Source: Cyathus striatus (lineage: Eukaryota > Basidiomycota > Agaricomycetes > Agaricales > Nidulariaceae). Taken from it: a stretch of 64,000 bases of DNA. This document shows, piece after piece, positions 23,797-34,800 of this stretch; the first letter of the stretch is position 1; each line of letters begins with the position of its first letter. Location of the stretch: positions 1,364,001-1,428,000 of the forward strand of contig JAOVFP010000004.1 in assembly GCA_025738555.1 (NCBI GenBank). Direction: 5' to 3'. Under the pieces are notes generated by a model, which was not told the DNA's origin, did not search any database, and saw only the letters and a list, made by a program, of their open reading frames with translations. The position numbers were made by a program, and so were the translations under genes.

Positions 23797-24352
23797 ATGT
23801 CAGCCTATAGAACTCCTCAGTGCTTCAGATGTCTCCATCTATTTCGTGCATTGCCTCAAGCACAAATGTGGAATAAATTTACTGTACCGCCGCATACGAC
23901 ATGTAAATGTTGCACAACAATAGTAGTAAGTTCTACTATTATGTGAAGCCGAACTCTTGATTATTATCTTTCAGCCTACCACAACAAAATCCATACAACG
24001 TCAACCTGGGTTTGGTACATCACTACTTAGCAACCGCTCACATGTTCACAATTACCACACCCCAGATAGACATAGTAGCAGACCTTCCCCCAAGGTCCCG
24101 GGGTTTCGGAATACGGCTCCTGGAAATGCTCAGCCTTCACCAACTTATAATTCCTTTGCTCGCCCTACTACCACATCATACTACCTCTCCAGAAACGACA
24201 GCTCTACGCGATACCCAATGTACACACCAGGAAACTCTTCATCACCGGTCTACCCAAATCAGTCCCATTCATTCTCAAATTACCCAGTACATTATCCAGA
24301 AAACACCACATCAGCAACGCATCATAATCTACGGTATCAAGCCTTCAGATGA
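23797..24352 (+). CDS. Small Cys- and Pro/Tyr-rich protein, 168 aa, unknown function
   Basis: Two exons (23797-23925 and 23975-24352) are separated by a 49-bp intron with a GTAAGT donor and a TTTCAG acceptor, giving 168 aa. The N-terminus contains two cysteine pairs, CFRC near residue 9 and CKCC near residue 36, spaced like a small zinc-binding module. The rest is low complexity, rich in Pro, Ser, Thr, Tyr and Asn. No signal peptide is evident. The ATG is preceded by CACAAA, a good context. The family is not recognised; the gene call rests on the clean splice and the open frame. Confidence 0.5.
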
Positions 24353-24739
24353 TACTTCACTTGCTCATATTTACACTCCATGTGTTTTAAAACACCACTG
24401 TGCCTCCTATCCGTAGCGCCGGTCTCAGCTAACTGTAATGGCACCGCTGAGTGGGGATTCATGTATTTGTTCAATGGCCAGTTATAATTCTGTACTTTAC
24501 GAACACATATATAAGTAATCTAATGTTTGATAATACTCGTTAAAGTAGGTTCGTATACTTGTACAAAACTGGTGGGACGCAGTTCTTGCGTGACGTTCAA
24601 ACGACGTTGACAACTTGCAGAATAAATAAGCTCGGGGCGAGCGCGCAGCAACTCCGTAGAAGAGGTACAGAGTACTTACTCCAGTGCAGCGTGAAAATTG
24701 AAGCACGGGACATTGAAGTAGCAGAGTCAGTCACTGCCA
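24353..24739. other. Intergenic region left of the MULE
   Basis: No gene recognised. An open frame that starts at 24559 runs into the MULE and is not supported as a gene. Confidence 0.4.
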
Positions 24740-24748
24740 GTGGTCGGA

Positions 24749-24957
24749 TAGACCGGAAGCCGGTCGGTATCGTGGGACTACGTCCACGTGATATGAACGA
24801 TTACATCGTATCGATATACCGACCGGTCCAACTCGTCAAATTTAATTCAGCTGTCCTTTATCGGCGTTAGGAGTTAAAAAATCGCCCAATTTGGACGTTT
24901 CGGGTCCTGCCCACTTCCATCGTCGCGTCCTCATCGCGTTCCTCGCCGTCCTTCCTC
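24749..24957 (+). repeat. Left TIR of the MULE
   Basis: Perfect inverted partner of 25534-25742. Similarity stops abruptly after CCGTCCTTCCTC. Confidence 0.92.
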
Positions 24958-25144
24958 AGTGTCTTTTCTCATCTACTATCCATTGTATGCTTAGTAGTTG
25001 CTATTGTTTTGTTCAAATGCATGTTTTCAACATTATCCTGTCTGGAATATGCAAGATTGGAGTACTCAAGCTTGAAGATACCAAAGCCTTATTACACCAA
25101 GCTTATCCCCTTCCACAAAGACTGCTCGATGAATTCTGGGAGAC

Positions 25145-25533
25145 TCAAAAAATAGTTACATTTGTGTATCTGCATTGTATAAACCGTCTGTCACTGCCCA
25201 CACTTGCCAATAGCCCAACATTTCCAGGCCAATCCCTACCCTTCCCCTCTCCCCACATCTCCTTCCTGCCCTGTTTGTCCTTCTGTATCACAATAACTGT
25301 GATCTCCAATGATGTCGATAGAAAAATCATGTAGCAATTGCTGTTATTCCTGTAGTTGGCTAGAAGTGGACATCGAGTGTTGAGAGCCGGCGTGATATTG
25401 GCACTGAGCACAACTTGCTGCTCATAGGGACCCAGGCGAGGTGGCGGCTTGCGTTGAGTATCAAATGGAATGATTTCGTCCATAGGGATACATGCGGCTG
25501 AAAGGAGAGGAGAGGGGGGAAGAGAAACAACAG
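25145..25533 (-). other. Coding-like cargo inside the MULE
   Basis: An open minus-strand frame starts in the right TIR and continues about 130 codons through the unique interior. It first encodes a hydrophobic stretch followed by PPPRLGPYEQQVVLSA, then a less protein-like tail. No in-frame ATG precedes it. It may be a captured host-gene fragment (Pack-MULE style) or chance. The parent gene is not in this window. Confidence 0.35.
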
Positions 25534-25742
25534 GAGGAAGGACGGCGAGGAACGCGATGAGGACGCGACGATGGAAGTGGGCAGGACCCGAAACGTCCAA
25601 ATTGGGCGATTTTTTAACTCCTAACGCCGATAAAGGACAGCTGAATTAAATTTGACGAGTTGGACCGGTCGGTATATCGATACGATGTAATCGTTCATAT
25701 CACGTGGACGTAGTCCCACGATACCGACCGGCTTCCGGTCTA
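25534..25742 (-). repeat. Right TIR of the MULE
   Basis: Perfect inverted partner of 24749-24957. It is followed directly by the second copy of the nonamer duplication. Confidence 0.92.
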
Positions 25743-26052
25743 GTGGTCGGAATGAGTGAGTAGTGTAACTTGAGTCTTACGTACACTGGAACGGATTCCA
25801 GGTTTGACCACGTGCACATATATTGTTTACTAATTGTTTACATTTGCCGAGATGTTCCGAAATACCGTCGGCTGCGGAAAAGTCCGACCCTTTCAAGTCT
25901 CCGACTGACGGCGGCAATCGGCCATAGCCATGTGATTCCAAACTTCTATGTTCGCGTCGGTTGAACCTCTTTCCACAACTCTTCGCTGGACTCTCATCCT
26001 GAGTTCGTCTGACTCCATGCTTCAAATTACTCTAATACTACAAGGGAGTTAT

Positions 26053-26621
26053 TTATATGACTGTCTTCCTCCGAACTCGCCTCTTCTTCCTATCAGGGCC
26101 ATCCCTTGGAAACCTAATATGCCGAAGCAAATATCTTAAAATACCTCCGGCGTAAGCATTGTCTTGAGGGAAGATCTTCCTAGATGCTTTGGTGTACACG
26201 CTGAGATCGTACTCTGTTTGGAATACGATTATAGGTTCTCCAGTGCGCCGGGAGTCAACGAAATCGACCAAGTTTATATGCGCAGCTTTAACAGCCTATA
26301 CAATGTCAGCCTAAGGCCCTTTAGTCAACGTTGGATCGTACATACCTCTCTACAAGCTTCCAGAGTATCTGGGACCGGACTGATATTCACCATTTGACAC
26401 ATGTGCCGCCAGGCATCCCAATCGTTCAAATCCGTACCGTAGATGGTGTTGAACTGCTTCGTCAAAGCGTCTTTATATTCCTCCCGAAGTGATACCTTCT
26501 CTTCTTTCGACAAGTTTAGAAAATTTACCAGTCGATGAAACTCCTTGGTAACTGGCGCCGCATTTTTGTACCGAAAACGAGGATACTGCGCAAAGAAGTC
26601 GTCTAGGGGGGTATCTGACAT
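26053..26621 (-). CDS. Tandem small-protein family, copy 1 (172 aa)
   Basis: Exons 26621-26346 and 26295-26053 join in phase 0 to 172 aa. Shared with the two downstream copies are the MSDxPLDxFFxxY start, a YGTDLNDWDAW-HMCQ block, a PVPDTLEACREVK-like junction across the intron, and a C-terminal TGEPI..F......YT...KIFP block followed by AxAGGIL-YLLR. The tail is basic (DRKKRRVRRK). The family occurs widely in fungi in my experience but has no assigned function; I do not name one. This is the most diverged of the three copies and has a shorter N-terminus. Confidence 0.8.
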
Positions 26622-27210
26622 GTGTAAAGTGGTTTATTTCTTCGAGTGTAGTGTTAATTTCATTCCACAGTGCATATATGAAGGATAATGCTTACAGCTA
26701 TTCGATTTTGTCAATTGCTGACGGGAGAATTGAAAGTGGGGCGAGCTCTGTAGGTGGTCCAACTCTCTACTCCACCTTTTATACAATGACGATTACTCTC
26801 TCCTTCGATATTAGTTTGCGAATCGAGTGCGATGTACACTGTTTCATTAACGGACTTCTCGGTAATTTACGTGGGGTGATGAGCGCTTGTTTTCTTCCGT
26901 AGTTCTTGTTCAAGCTGTGGCTTACGACGTGTATCGAACAACGTATTCCATCGCACTCGCGCAATTAAACCCTTCATTGCTATTTATCTCAACATGAAAA
27001 CATATACATGTTGAGCCCTGGGGGCCGGGCTTGCGACACATGACGCTCATAGTGAAACGAGCGCTCTTAAAACCTTAAGGAGCCGGATATCAACAAACTT
27101 CAATTCATGAAGCTACGTAAACTACGATTGCTCAAAAGAAGTGGATGGAATTGCCAGTCCTTTACGTTTTTGTTATGTACATCTTCTCTAGCCTCCAGAT
27201 CCAAGGAAAT

Positions 27211-27784
27211 TCACCGACCGCCACCATCTCCCCCTGCACTTGGACCCTTCGCATAGGGATTGTTGATCTTTCGGAGCAAATACTTTAAAATTCCTCCAGC
27301 ACGAGCATCTTCCTTCGGAAAGTACTTCCCTGTTCGTTTCGTATAAACACTTAGAGCCTTCTGAGACTCAAAAACAGTAACCAGGTCTCCCGTTCTTTTT
27401 GTCTCCAAAAGATCCATGAGGTTGACATTCGTTTTCTTTACAGCCTAAATCATTGCTTTCTGCTCAACTCTCACGGAAGCACGTCGACGATATGCTTACC
27501 TTTCTGCATTCTTTGAGCTTCTCAGGTACCGGGTTGATGCCTATAATCTGGCAAAGATGCTTCCAAGCGTTGAGATCGTTTAGATCGGTCCCATATGCGC
27601 TATTAAATTGCTCCACGACTGCATTACGATACTCTAGGCGTACTTGATGATATGCTTGGCCTTTCCAACCGTACGCTCTGAACAAGTTCCCGAACTCCTC
27701 ATTGATAGGTGTGTTTTTGTTGTATTTGTACTTTCCCTCGGACTCATACTTGGTGAAGAAAGTGTCCAGTGGTGTATCTGACAT
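27211..27784 (-). CDS. Tandem small-protein family, copy 2 (172 aa)
   Basis: Exons 27784-27500 and 27444-27211 join in phase 0 at the same place as in the neighbouring copies. The protein begins MSDTPLDTFFTKYESEGKY and contains FNSAYGTDLNDLNAWKHLCQ, then TGDLVTVFESQKALSVYT and ARAGGILKYLLRKI. It is nearly the same length as its neighbours and lies in the same orientation, consistent with unequal-crossover duplication. The Gly-rich C-terminus (SAGGDGGGR) is distinct. Function unknown. Confidence 0.82.
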
Positions 27785-27834
27785 GATTCAAGCTATTTAG
27801 ACGTGTCATTAAAACGGGGTATGGTGTATATGAC

Positions 27835-28098
27835 TTAGAAATGCCCGTACGTACGGTTTGGCGCCTTGACAAGCGGTTTTAAATCAAGAAGACGATTAGA
27901 ATTGAAGGCACGGGGTATCAGTGAGTAATTAGCCTTCTTTATATACCACGCTCCTGCTCCTATTTTTGAAACGAAGTAGGTTGCCGGTACATTAACCCAC
28001 ATGAGAAGACGACTAGGAATAGTAGCGTTTGTAGTAGGATGGCGCCGAAGGCTTTCGAATGAAAGTATAGTGCTATCTGGGTTGCTTGGTCGATCCAT
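27835..28098 (-). other. Unassigned 87-codon open frame between tandem copies
   Basis: An ATG-started open frame lies immediately upstream of copy 2. Its composition is protein-like, but it has no recognised domain and no paralogue between copies 1 and 2. It may be chance. Confidence 0.2.
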
Positions 28099-28393
28099 GC
28101 GTTATCAAGAATGCCAATATTTATTATATTTGGGACAGTGAAATGGCAAGTACGTTTTAACTTGGATTAAGTCTAAAAACAAGTTAACAAGTTTGCTCCT
28201 TACAAGTATTAAGCGTTTAGTCGAAACACGAGTTTAACACGAGGCAATGTCACCTTAAACTTTAGATTGGAAAAGGGATGAAAGCGCTTAAAGAGATGCT
28301 TCAAGCACTTCTATTCTTGTTCGATTGAGTTGTATATATCGCTAACGAACAGTTGCTATTAGCGCAGGCATGTTACAAAATGCAGAAACTACT

Positions 28394-28973
28394 CTATGTA
28401 CTGCCTACTAAGCCTCCCGCATTGAATCCTCTCTTCGAGCTAGGATTCAATATATTCCTAAGCAAAAACTTCAGTATACCTCCTGCACGAGCCTCAAGTT
28501 TCGGAAATATCTTCTCGGTGCTCATTGTATAATTGCTAAGCGCCACCTCGGAATTGAATCTTTTGATTGGACTTCCGGTTCGTTTCGTATCCACGAGGTC
28601 GACGAGATTGATGTGGACGTGCTTTACAGCCTACGCCGTACAATCTTAGCTTAGACCTCGGAACATGAACACTAATGCGCACCTTTTTGCAGTCCGTAAT
28701 AGTCTCCGGAACGGGGCTGATTCCTATGATCTGACATATGTGTCGCCATGCATTCAGGTCATGTACATCTGTTCCATATGCACTGTTGAATTGATCGACG
28801 ATGGCTTCCCGGTACTGTTGGCGTTTACGGCTCAGCACCCTCCCTTTCCAGTGGTACGCCTTGCGTAGCTTGCGAAACTCTTTTGTTATCGATGTGTTTT
28901 TGTTGTATCTGTACTTTCCCTCCGACTCGTACTGGGTAAAGAAAATGTCGAGGGGTGTAGGTGAGTCTGACAT
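28394..28973 (-). CDS. Tandem small-protein family, copy 3 (175 aa)
   Basis: Exons 28973-28683 and 28630-28394 join in phase 0 to 175 aa. It is closest to copy 2: both have QYESEGKY/KYESEGKY near the start, FNSAYGTDVHDLNAW-HICQ, and TGSPIKRFNSEVALSNYT in place of the corresponding block. The C-terminus has an insert rich in Asn/Ser/Gly. It shares the conserved intron position with copies 1 and 2. Function unknown. Confidence 0.82.
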
Positions 28974-29925
28974 TGTTGCTCTGCTTAACGTTTCGTGAAG
29001 TTGGTTTACGAGAACGATGGAGGAATACGAACACGTACGTGTCTATAGCAAACAGTTGCAAAAGAGAAGATAGGTCAATGACGACGGCGCAAGGGTTCAA
29101 TGCGTTCTTAACTGTGTATGCGATTAACTTCTATCGTTGAACTTTTAGACACCCGAAGCTTCGATTCATTAATCAAAACTCGTGCAAGAGGGTGTCACTG
29201 AATCCTGAAGCATAGATGGCATTGAATGACCTACAAGCGAAGAATTTTCTCAAACACATTTCTTTCTTCAACGGTTGTTAGGGCGAGTTTTCCATTTGTA
29301 CCAAACCAATGCAAGTCATCTGCAAAGGTGAACTGGTACGATATGCACTTCATTCAGCAGTTGATAGCTAACATTGATATAGTAGATGTTAAATGGCGTT
29401 TCAGAAAAATAGACTCAGCATGAGATGCACATGAGGCTTCGGTGCATCATTTGCATGAACCTGAGACAGATTCTCGGGCGCCTAACTGGACGCTGGTTGA
29501 AACGAGGATGACGTCAGGCTCTACTCCCAGCATGTACGCCGCCTCGCTGTACAAAGCAGCGCGCTTTGGGCGCCGACCATTCCCCCCCCTGACATTCACT
29601 CCTGACAATAACATACTCACTTGACTCCTTGTGGGAAGGCTTTTCACGTGGCCCATGGACATCATGCCGTCAACACTAGTGGGAAGGTAGACGCATTAGT
29701 AACGTGGTAAACCTCACAGCTGCAACATGGTCAGCTGCTCCCTCTACCTACTTATAACACTCAACACCATGGCCGGTTCCTCTTATAATTCTCTCTCTGG
29801 CTTCCTCACTGGCATCACCATCTGCGAGACTGAAATAGCTTGAACTCGTGGTTTCATTGCGCACTTATTTGAAAGACAATACCCCTATTCCGATTTGACC
29901 ATTGACGGAGATAACGTGCAGTACT
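28974..29925. other. Intergenic region upstream of the BTB-like gene
   Basis: Divergent promoters for the tandem family (left) and the BTB-like gene (right) probably lie here. Short open frames (29226-29423, 29442-29624, 29447-29665) are unsupported. A short ATG frame at 29769-29840 ends in a stop before the gene and is likely leader sequence. Confidence 0.4.
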
Positions 29926-30872
29926 ATGACGCTCAAATGCATTGGTGAGTGCGTCTCGTATATCGCTATCGATAAAGTAACCGACTACGCTTCACAGAAT
30001 GCGCCCTTCCGGCAGACATAACAATCGAATCAGCCGACGGAAGTATCTTCCACTCCCACAGTACCAACCTCTCCATGTTTTCCGAAGGGTTCCCTCCCGC
30101 CGCAATAGAACCGCTCGCAGGCGAAATCGTGAAAATGACAGAATCGACAGAAGTGGTTAGGATCCTACTCCAGTTCATGCATGCGCAACGACAACCGGAT
30201 CTACGGAAGTTGTCTATTGAGTGCCTAGCAGGCGTCGCGGAGGCATCGGAGAAGTATATGGTCTACCCTGCGATGCAAGCTTGTAGTCTGAGAATGCAGT
30301 GAGCGTTTCTCGTTGTCCTGCGCTTTGGTCAGTTTCTTGGATTGATGAAACGGTATGAACTAGGACACTGATTGGAGAATATCCACTGGAAGTACTCACG
30401 TACGGGACAAAGTTCGACTATCCAGAGTTGAGCGACGAAGCGGCTCCATTAACGTTGAGTGTAGGGACAGAGGTGGCGAGGAAAACCCTGGACGCTGGGA
30501 TATTCGGAGCATGGGTATGTAACGCTTTTTCGTTCACATCGCAACATGAGGATATCTCCCTAACTCGACAGCCAGGTGACATACCGAGATAAACGAGAAA
30601 CCAGAATACGAAGCGCAATCACCGCCAAGCCGAATTTGTACGTCTGCCATCCAGGTAGGACAGATGATTCTTGTCATGCGAATTGGGACGCGTTTCAGAA
30701 AGAAGTGGTATTTCGGTGCTGGGGCACGTCTGTCGCAACCTGGGAAAAAAGGATGTGGGAGTCGCTGTTCTTGCTGGGCAAGTGCGCATGTTGTCATAAG
30801 GCGGTGCAGAAGTGGGAAGAAGGGATATGGCAAGCTTGTACGGATGCGGGGAAGTTTAGTGCGTTTTTATAG
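29926..30872 (+). CDS. BTB/POZ-like protein, copy 1 (255 aa)
   Basis: Four exons (29926-29944, 29998-30298, 30364-30514, 30576-30872) join to 768 nt. The first exon has only 19 nt and the structure is repeated exactly in copies 2 and 3. The N-terminal half reads as a BTB fold: LPADITIESADGSIFHSHSTNLSMFS, then FPPA....EIVKM.E...V..ILLQFMH, then LAGVAEASEKYMVYPAM, matching the basidiomycete BTB expansion pattern. The C-terminal exon has cysteine pairs (LGKCACCHKAVQKWEE) that may bind zinc. BTB domains mediate dimerisation and often recruit cullin-3 ligases, but no partner is suggested by the sequence. Confidence 0.78.
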
Positions 30873-30983
30873 GTGTATTTAAGCATTCCGCGGGACATTG
30901 CTTGTAACACTAAGTAGGACACAATTTTGACAAAGCTGACGGCTAGATCGCCAATATAATTGCGCTGACTCAAGGCTAAGTCG

Positions 30984-31212
30984 TATGGAAAGCCTAACGA
31001 CCATGTTCAAACGCATCAATTATAATTGAGCTCCGGTGTCCGGCACCACGGCTTCCCGGTTAGATTTTACAATCTCGGTTTCAGAATTTCACTTAAGCAA
31101 GAATGAGCGCTTACTAACCGAAGCGTGGTCGTCCGGTACTACTTATGTGTACTCAATCAATTATTTAGTTCATTACAATAAAATAGAGATATATCTATAG
31201 GCTATATGAGCT
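30984..31212 (+). repeat. Outer inverted repeat, left arm
   Basis: The reverse complement of 47237-47457 matches this arm over about 220 bp with scattered differences, including TATGGAAAG at the outer edge and CTATATGAGCT at the inner edge. The pair encloses the Plavaka/Gypsy nest. Outer flanks AAGTCG (left) and AAGTTG (right) could be a mutated duplication. The arms probably belong to one element into which Plavaka later inserted. Confidence 0.7.
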
Positions 31213-31705
31213 CCGATATATGTATATGTGTACTAGAATGATATAAGCGGTATACGTGGTGCTCATATTAAGCGAATCAAATATTTGTCAATTACTTGCT
31301 ATAAATGTCCTTCAACTCGTGTCCAGTAATAAGAGTTTATTATAATGGCAGCAAGGTAGGAGCCTTACTGAAAACCCTAACAGCAACAAAACAAAAAACG
31401 AAAAATATACGAGCAATCATAATGTCAGTAGTAGGAATTCAAAGTCGAGCGATGATGGGGATTGAACTCGGGACCTGGAGCCTTTGGGGGTGTTCGATCC
31501 GGGGTGCCGCCGGTTCTTTTATCCCAGCACACAGTGTTTGACTTTGTAAGCAAGGTATGTATATCCTACCTTATTATTAGTAACTTATTTCATGCGTAGG
31601 GCTTCTTTGCATTACAAACTGCAGTGCTGATTTTTCAAAAAAAAAAAAAGTTGTATTTTGTATAAACAGATAAAAAAGTGACAATGTCACGCTTTTTGAC
31701 CACTC
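31213..31705. other. Spacer between outer inverted repeat and Plavaka end
   Basis: No gene recognised. The minus strand near 31440-31480 carries a GAGTTCAATCCC motif resembling a tRNA B box, but no cloverleaf could be built. Confidence 0.4.
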
Positions 31706-31813
31706 CATCAGCAATTCCGCACGCGACTTGAAGACTTGTTGGCTTGTCGATCACTCCGACAAGTCCCAAGCTCCAAGCTCACTAGAATAATATATTAATT
31801 ATAATTGAAATAG

Positions 31814-34800
31814 TTATTTATTATGCAATAAACTATGGCTATGATGATCTGCGTATTTATTAACAAAATACAATCTAAAAACATCTAACAATAATGAAAA
31901 ATGAAAGTCCTCTGGTAGGTGGTTTGGCCCGTACACAGGAAGAAGATGTGCACTTTGAACAATTGAATCTATGTCAATAACGGAAAGTGCATGTTGACCT
32001 GGAGCAGAAAACTCTGGAACAACCTGCCAGAGGCCAGTGATAGGATCACAACTGTTGCTGACATGCTGGAACCAGGTTACCAGTGTACAACTATGAAGAG
32101 TTCCTTCAAAAGTGAGTGAAAAGAAAAGTAAAACTCGTGCAACAATCATTGAGTGCATGCCCTCCTGCTGCTGGTCCAGCTTGACAAATACAGTATCACA
32201 GCGAGGGTAACTGGCCTGAAACCACTTTGGATGAGACCAGATACGCTCAATCTGCATCCCACCTGCACCACCAAGGTCACTGGGAGCATAGAAACGAGCA
32301 ACAGCTGAATGAAAGACGTGAATGTTGCCTTTAAACTGCGGCAGCTGATCAACAGCTATGTCTTCAGAGGGTATGTCTGAGTTGGGATGAAGTCACTCCC
32401 ACAAGAACCGCTGCAGAGCTACTGGAAATTCTGGCTGACCAATACGAACTGCAAGGAGACCAAGTTCCCAGGGATAAGAAGCAATGGGCTCTGGTTATTG
32501 ACAGCATCAGTGACATGTCATAAAAAAAGAATCAACTGCCAACGTACCAGCCCTCTTCGCAAGTTTGACTGATGCAACAGCTTTGAGGGCCGAAGAAGGG
32601 CCAAGCTCACTGTCATCCTCCCCCTCGTCACTACTATCCTCCTCAGCCTCTCTTGAATGTGGTACTCCACCAGTGTAGACCATGGCAGTGTAGGTACATG
32701 AAGTACCTTCTAGCATCCCCCATCGATCAAATTTCGCCTTCATGTATGACAACTTATCAAGCCGTGAGATAGTTCTGAGCATTTGTATAAGGGCATTGTA
32801 GCGGTTTGATTCAACGCCAGAGTTCCTTCACTGCCTTGATATGCTTCGATTCTGTGATTGATGAGCACAATCCATTCAGAGAGCCAAAAAGTCGAATTGA
32901 ACAAATATAGTGGGTGAGGGAATGTTGACAAGGTAAGGAAGTATGGCAGCGTGAGCTATCTTCAATGAAAACATTGTGATATTGGTGAAATCGTGTAAGC
33001 ACATCTTGAAGCTCATCGAGATCAACTTGAGTAAAAGAATTTCGGCGTGCAATGTAACAGAAATCTAGGAAAGCAGCCATGCATTGCACCATATGCTCAG
33101 GGACATGACTGGCTATAGCAGACAGATAAACCTACAATACAATACTCGTTAGAGAGCGCTATCAGTGTCAAATAAGTTTGAGATTACCTTCATAAGAGCC
33201 TTTGAATCATCTCCAGTCCACTGAGAGAAATCTCGTCCATCAGGAAACCGTCGTAGTCCAGGAAACGGTGGAACAGCAGAAATCCTATTGAAAATCTATT
33301 GCATTAGACAAGATAAAAGTAGAAAATGAATATAAACATACTGGCAGTCAATGTCCTTCAGTATCTCCTGAGCTACCGCTGTTGGATGTTCCTCTTCAAT
33401 GTACTTCATAATCCACTCCACAAGATGGTCCTTGAAAGTTCCCTTGATGACCTGGTGTAGTAGATCCGGAGAAAGCAGCTCGTGAATGTCTGCCCAGGGA
33501 AAGTATGAAGTGTATGGCTAAAAACTAATTAGAAATCAACAAGGTAACTAGTTCAACAAAGTACTTACTGAAATGTTATGTAGTACTCCGTGTTTATGCC
33601 ATAAAATCCCCAGATCGAAACATGATATGAGAACTTGAGTCATACCATGGGAATGTGGTAGAGCATTTGGATCATCAAGGAATTCAGGCCGAGCATCACA
33701 CCTATATGAAGTTTATGGTTAGTTAATGTACACATGTGGCATGGTAGGCTAGCGAAGTAAGACTCACTTTGGACACCAATTCTGTACAAGTCCTGTCAGC
33801 CATACTTGTTCAGGATAATCAGCTATGTATGGTCCAAGGCTGTAAAATGCCCTGCGAAAATGCCCATCAGGGCACTGTACTATTTCAGGTGTCATCATCC
33901 CAGGCCTAAGTGGTAAAAATATCATGATGGGACATGCATGGAATAATTGCTGAATGAATGTCTTGAATGCCTTAGTCTTACATTCTTTTTTGCTGGCTAT
34001 ATTCATTATAAGTAAGGAATATAAAAGAATAATCAAAAAAATACCTTTAGGAATCGGAAGAAATGCAACCAGAAGGACTGCATTTCCATGAGCACAGCGT
34101 GCACTATTTGTGAAGTTCCCTGCAGACATGTACACCGGGTGGTACTCTTGATGACTGGTAGCTACAGAGACTGTCGTTTTATCACTACCTGCAATAATAG
34201 GTATGAACATGGCACCCTGACTTCCTGGTAATTCTGACATATCATCCTAATCAAACATATCAGAACTTAGAATATGATAAACTTCAGAATAAATACTAAC
34301 CGCTTGAGACCAAGCCCAGTCGGCAGACATCAGGTTTGATCGCATCCGCTTTCCATCTGCAAACTGCATGTAAGGGGAATAATGGATCGCATTCTTGAAA
34401 GAGGGGTCGGAAAGTTGTTCATGGAGGAGTAGTCGTGCATCACAGGTACACAACTGATAGGTAGCTGTCATCCAAGCAGGTGGATCGACCTCTGGCTTTG
34501 GTCCATCGTAATGAATGTCAAAGGTATTCCAAGGGCAGTTACCATGTTGAATAGAGTCTATAGTTGCATAGAGCTCATTGGCATTTTTCCAGCGCATTTT
34601 GCTGTCATTGGAGCAATCGGAATCCCGGGACAAAGTGCCATCGCTGCATATAAATCAAGGGCTTCATTGATCAGTGGTGCTGATGCTTGTATTTTAGTAA
34701 AAAAGAGGTTTGCAAAGTCGAAAGAGCACCGGTCTTGAAAAGGAGTCCAGGAATTGAACAGCTGAGAGGCTTCATTAGGTGCAGGTGGAGCATAATCAGG

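Larger units (their letters stand above)
24749..25742. mobile_element. Mutator-like (MULE-type) non-autonomous element with 209-bp perfect TIRs
   Basis: The 994-bp element begins TAGACCGGAAGCC and ends with its exact complement. The inverted repeats (24749-24957 and 25534-25742) appear identical over 209 bp. It is flanked by the same nonamer, GTGGTCGGA, at 24740-24748 and 25743-25751. Long TIRs with a 9-bp duplication are the hallmark of Mutator-like elements. The 576-bp interior has no transposase but contains coding-like segments; on the minus strand an open frame runs from the TIR through about 25145. The identity of the arms implies recent movement or gene conversion. Confidence 0.92.

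Noticed and set aside
24891..25334. Plus-strand protein-coding gene in the MULE
   Set aside because: It begins in the left TIR without an ATG, mirrors the right-TIR frame, and loses protein-like character in the interior.
31435..31485. tRNA gene on the minus strand
   Set aside because: A GAGTTCAATCCC B-box-like motif is present, but the T stem does not pair and no A box or anticodon arm could be placed. It could at most be a degenerate tRNA-derived fragment.
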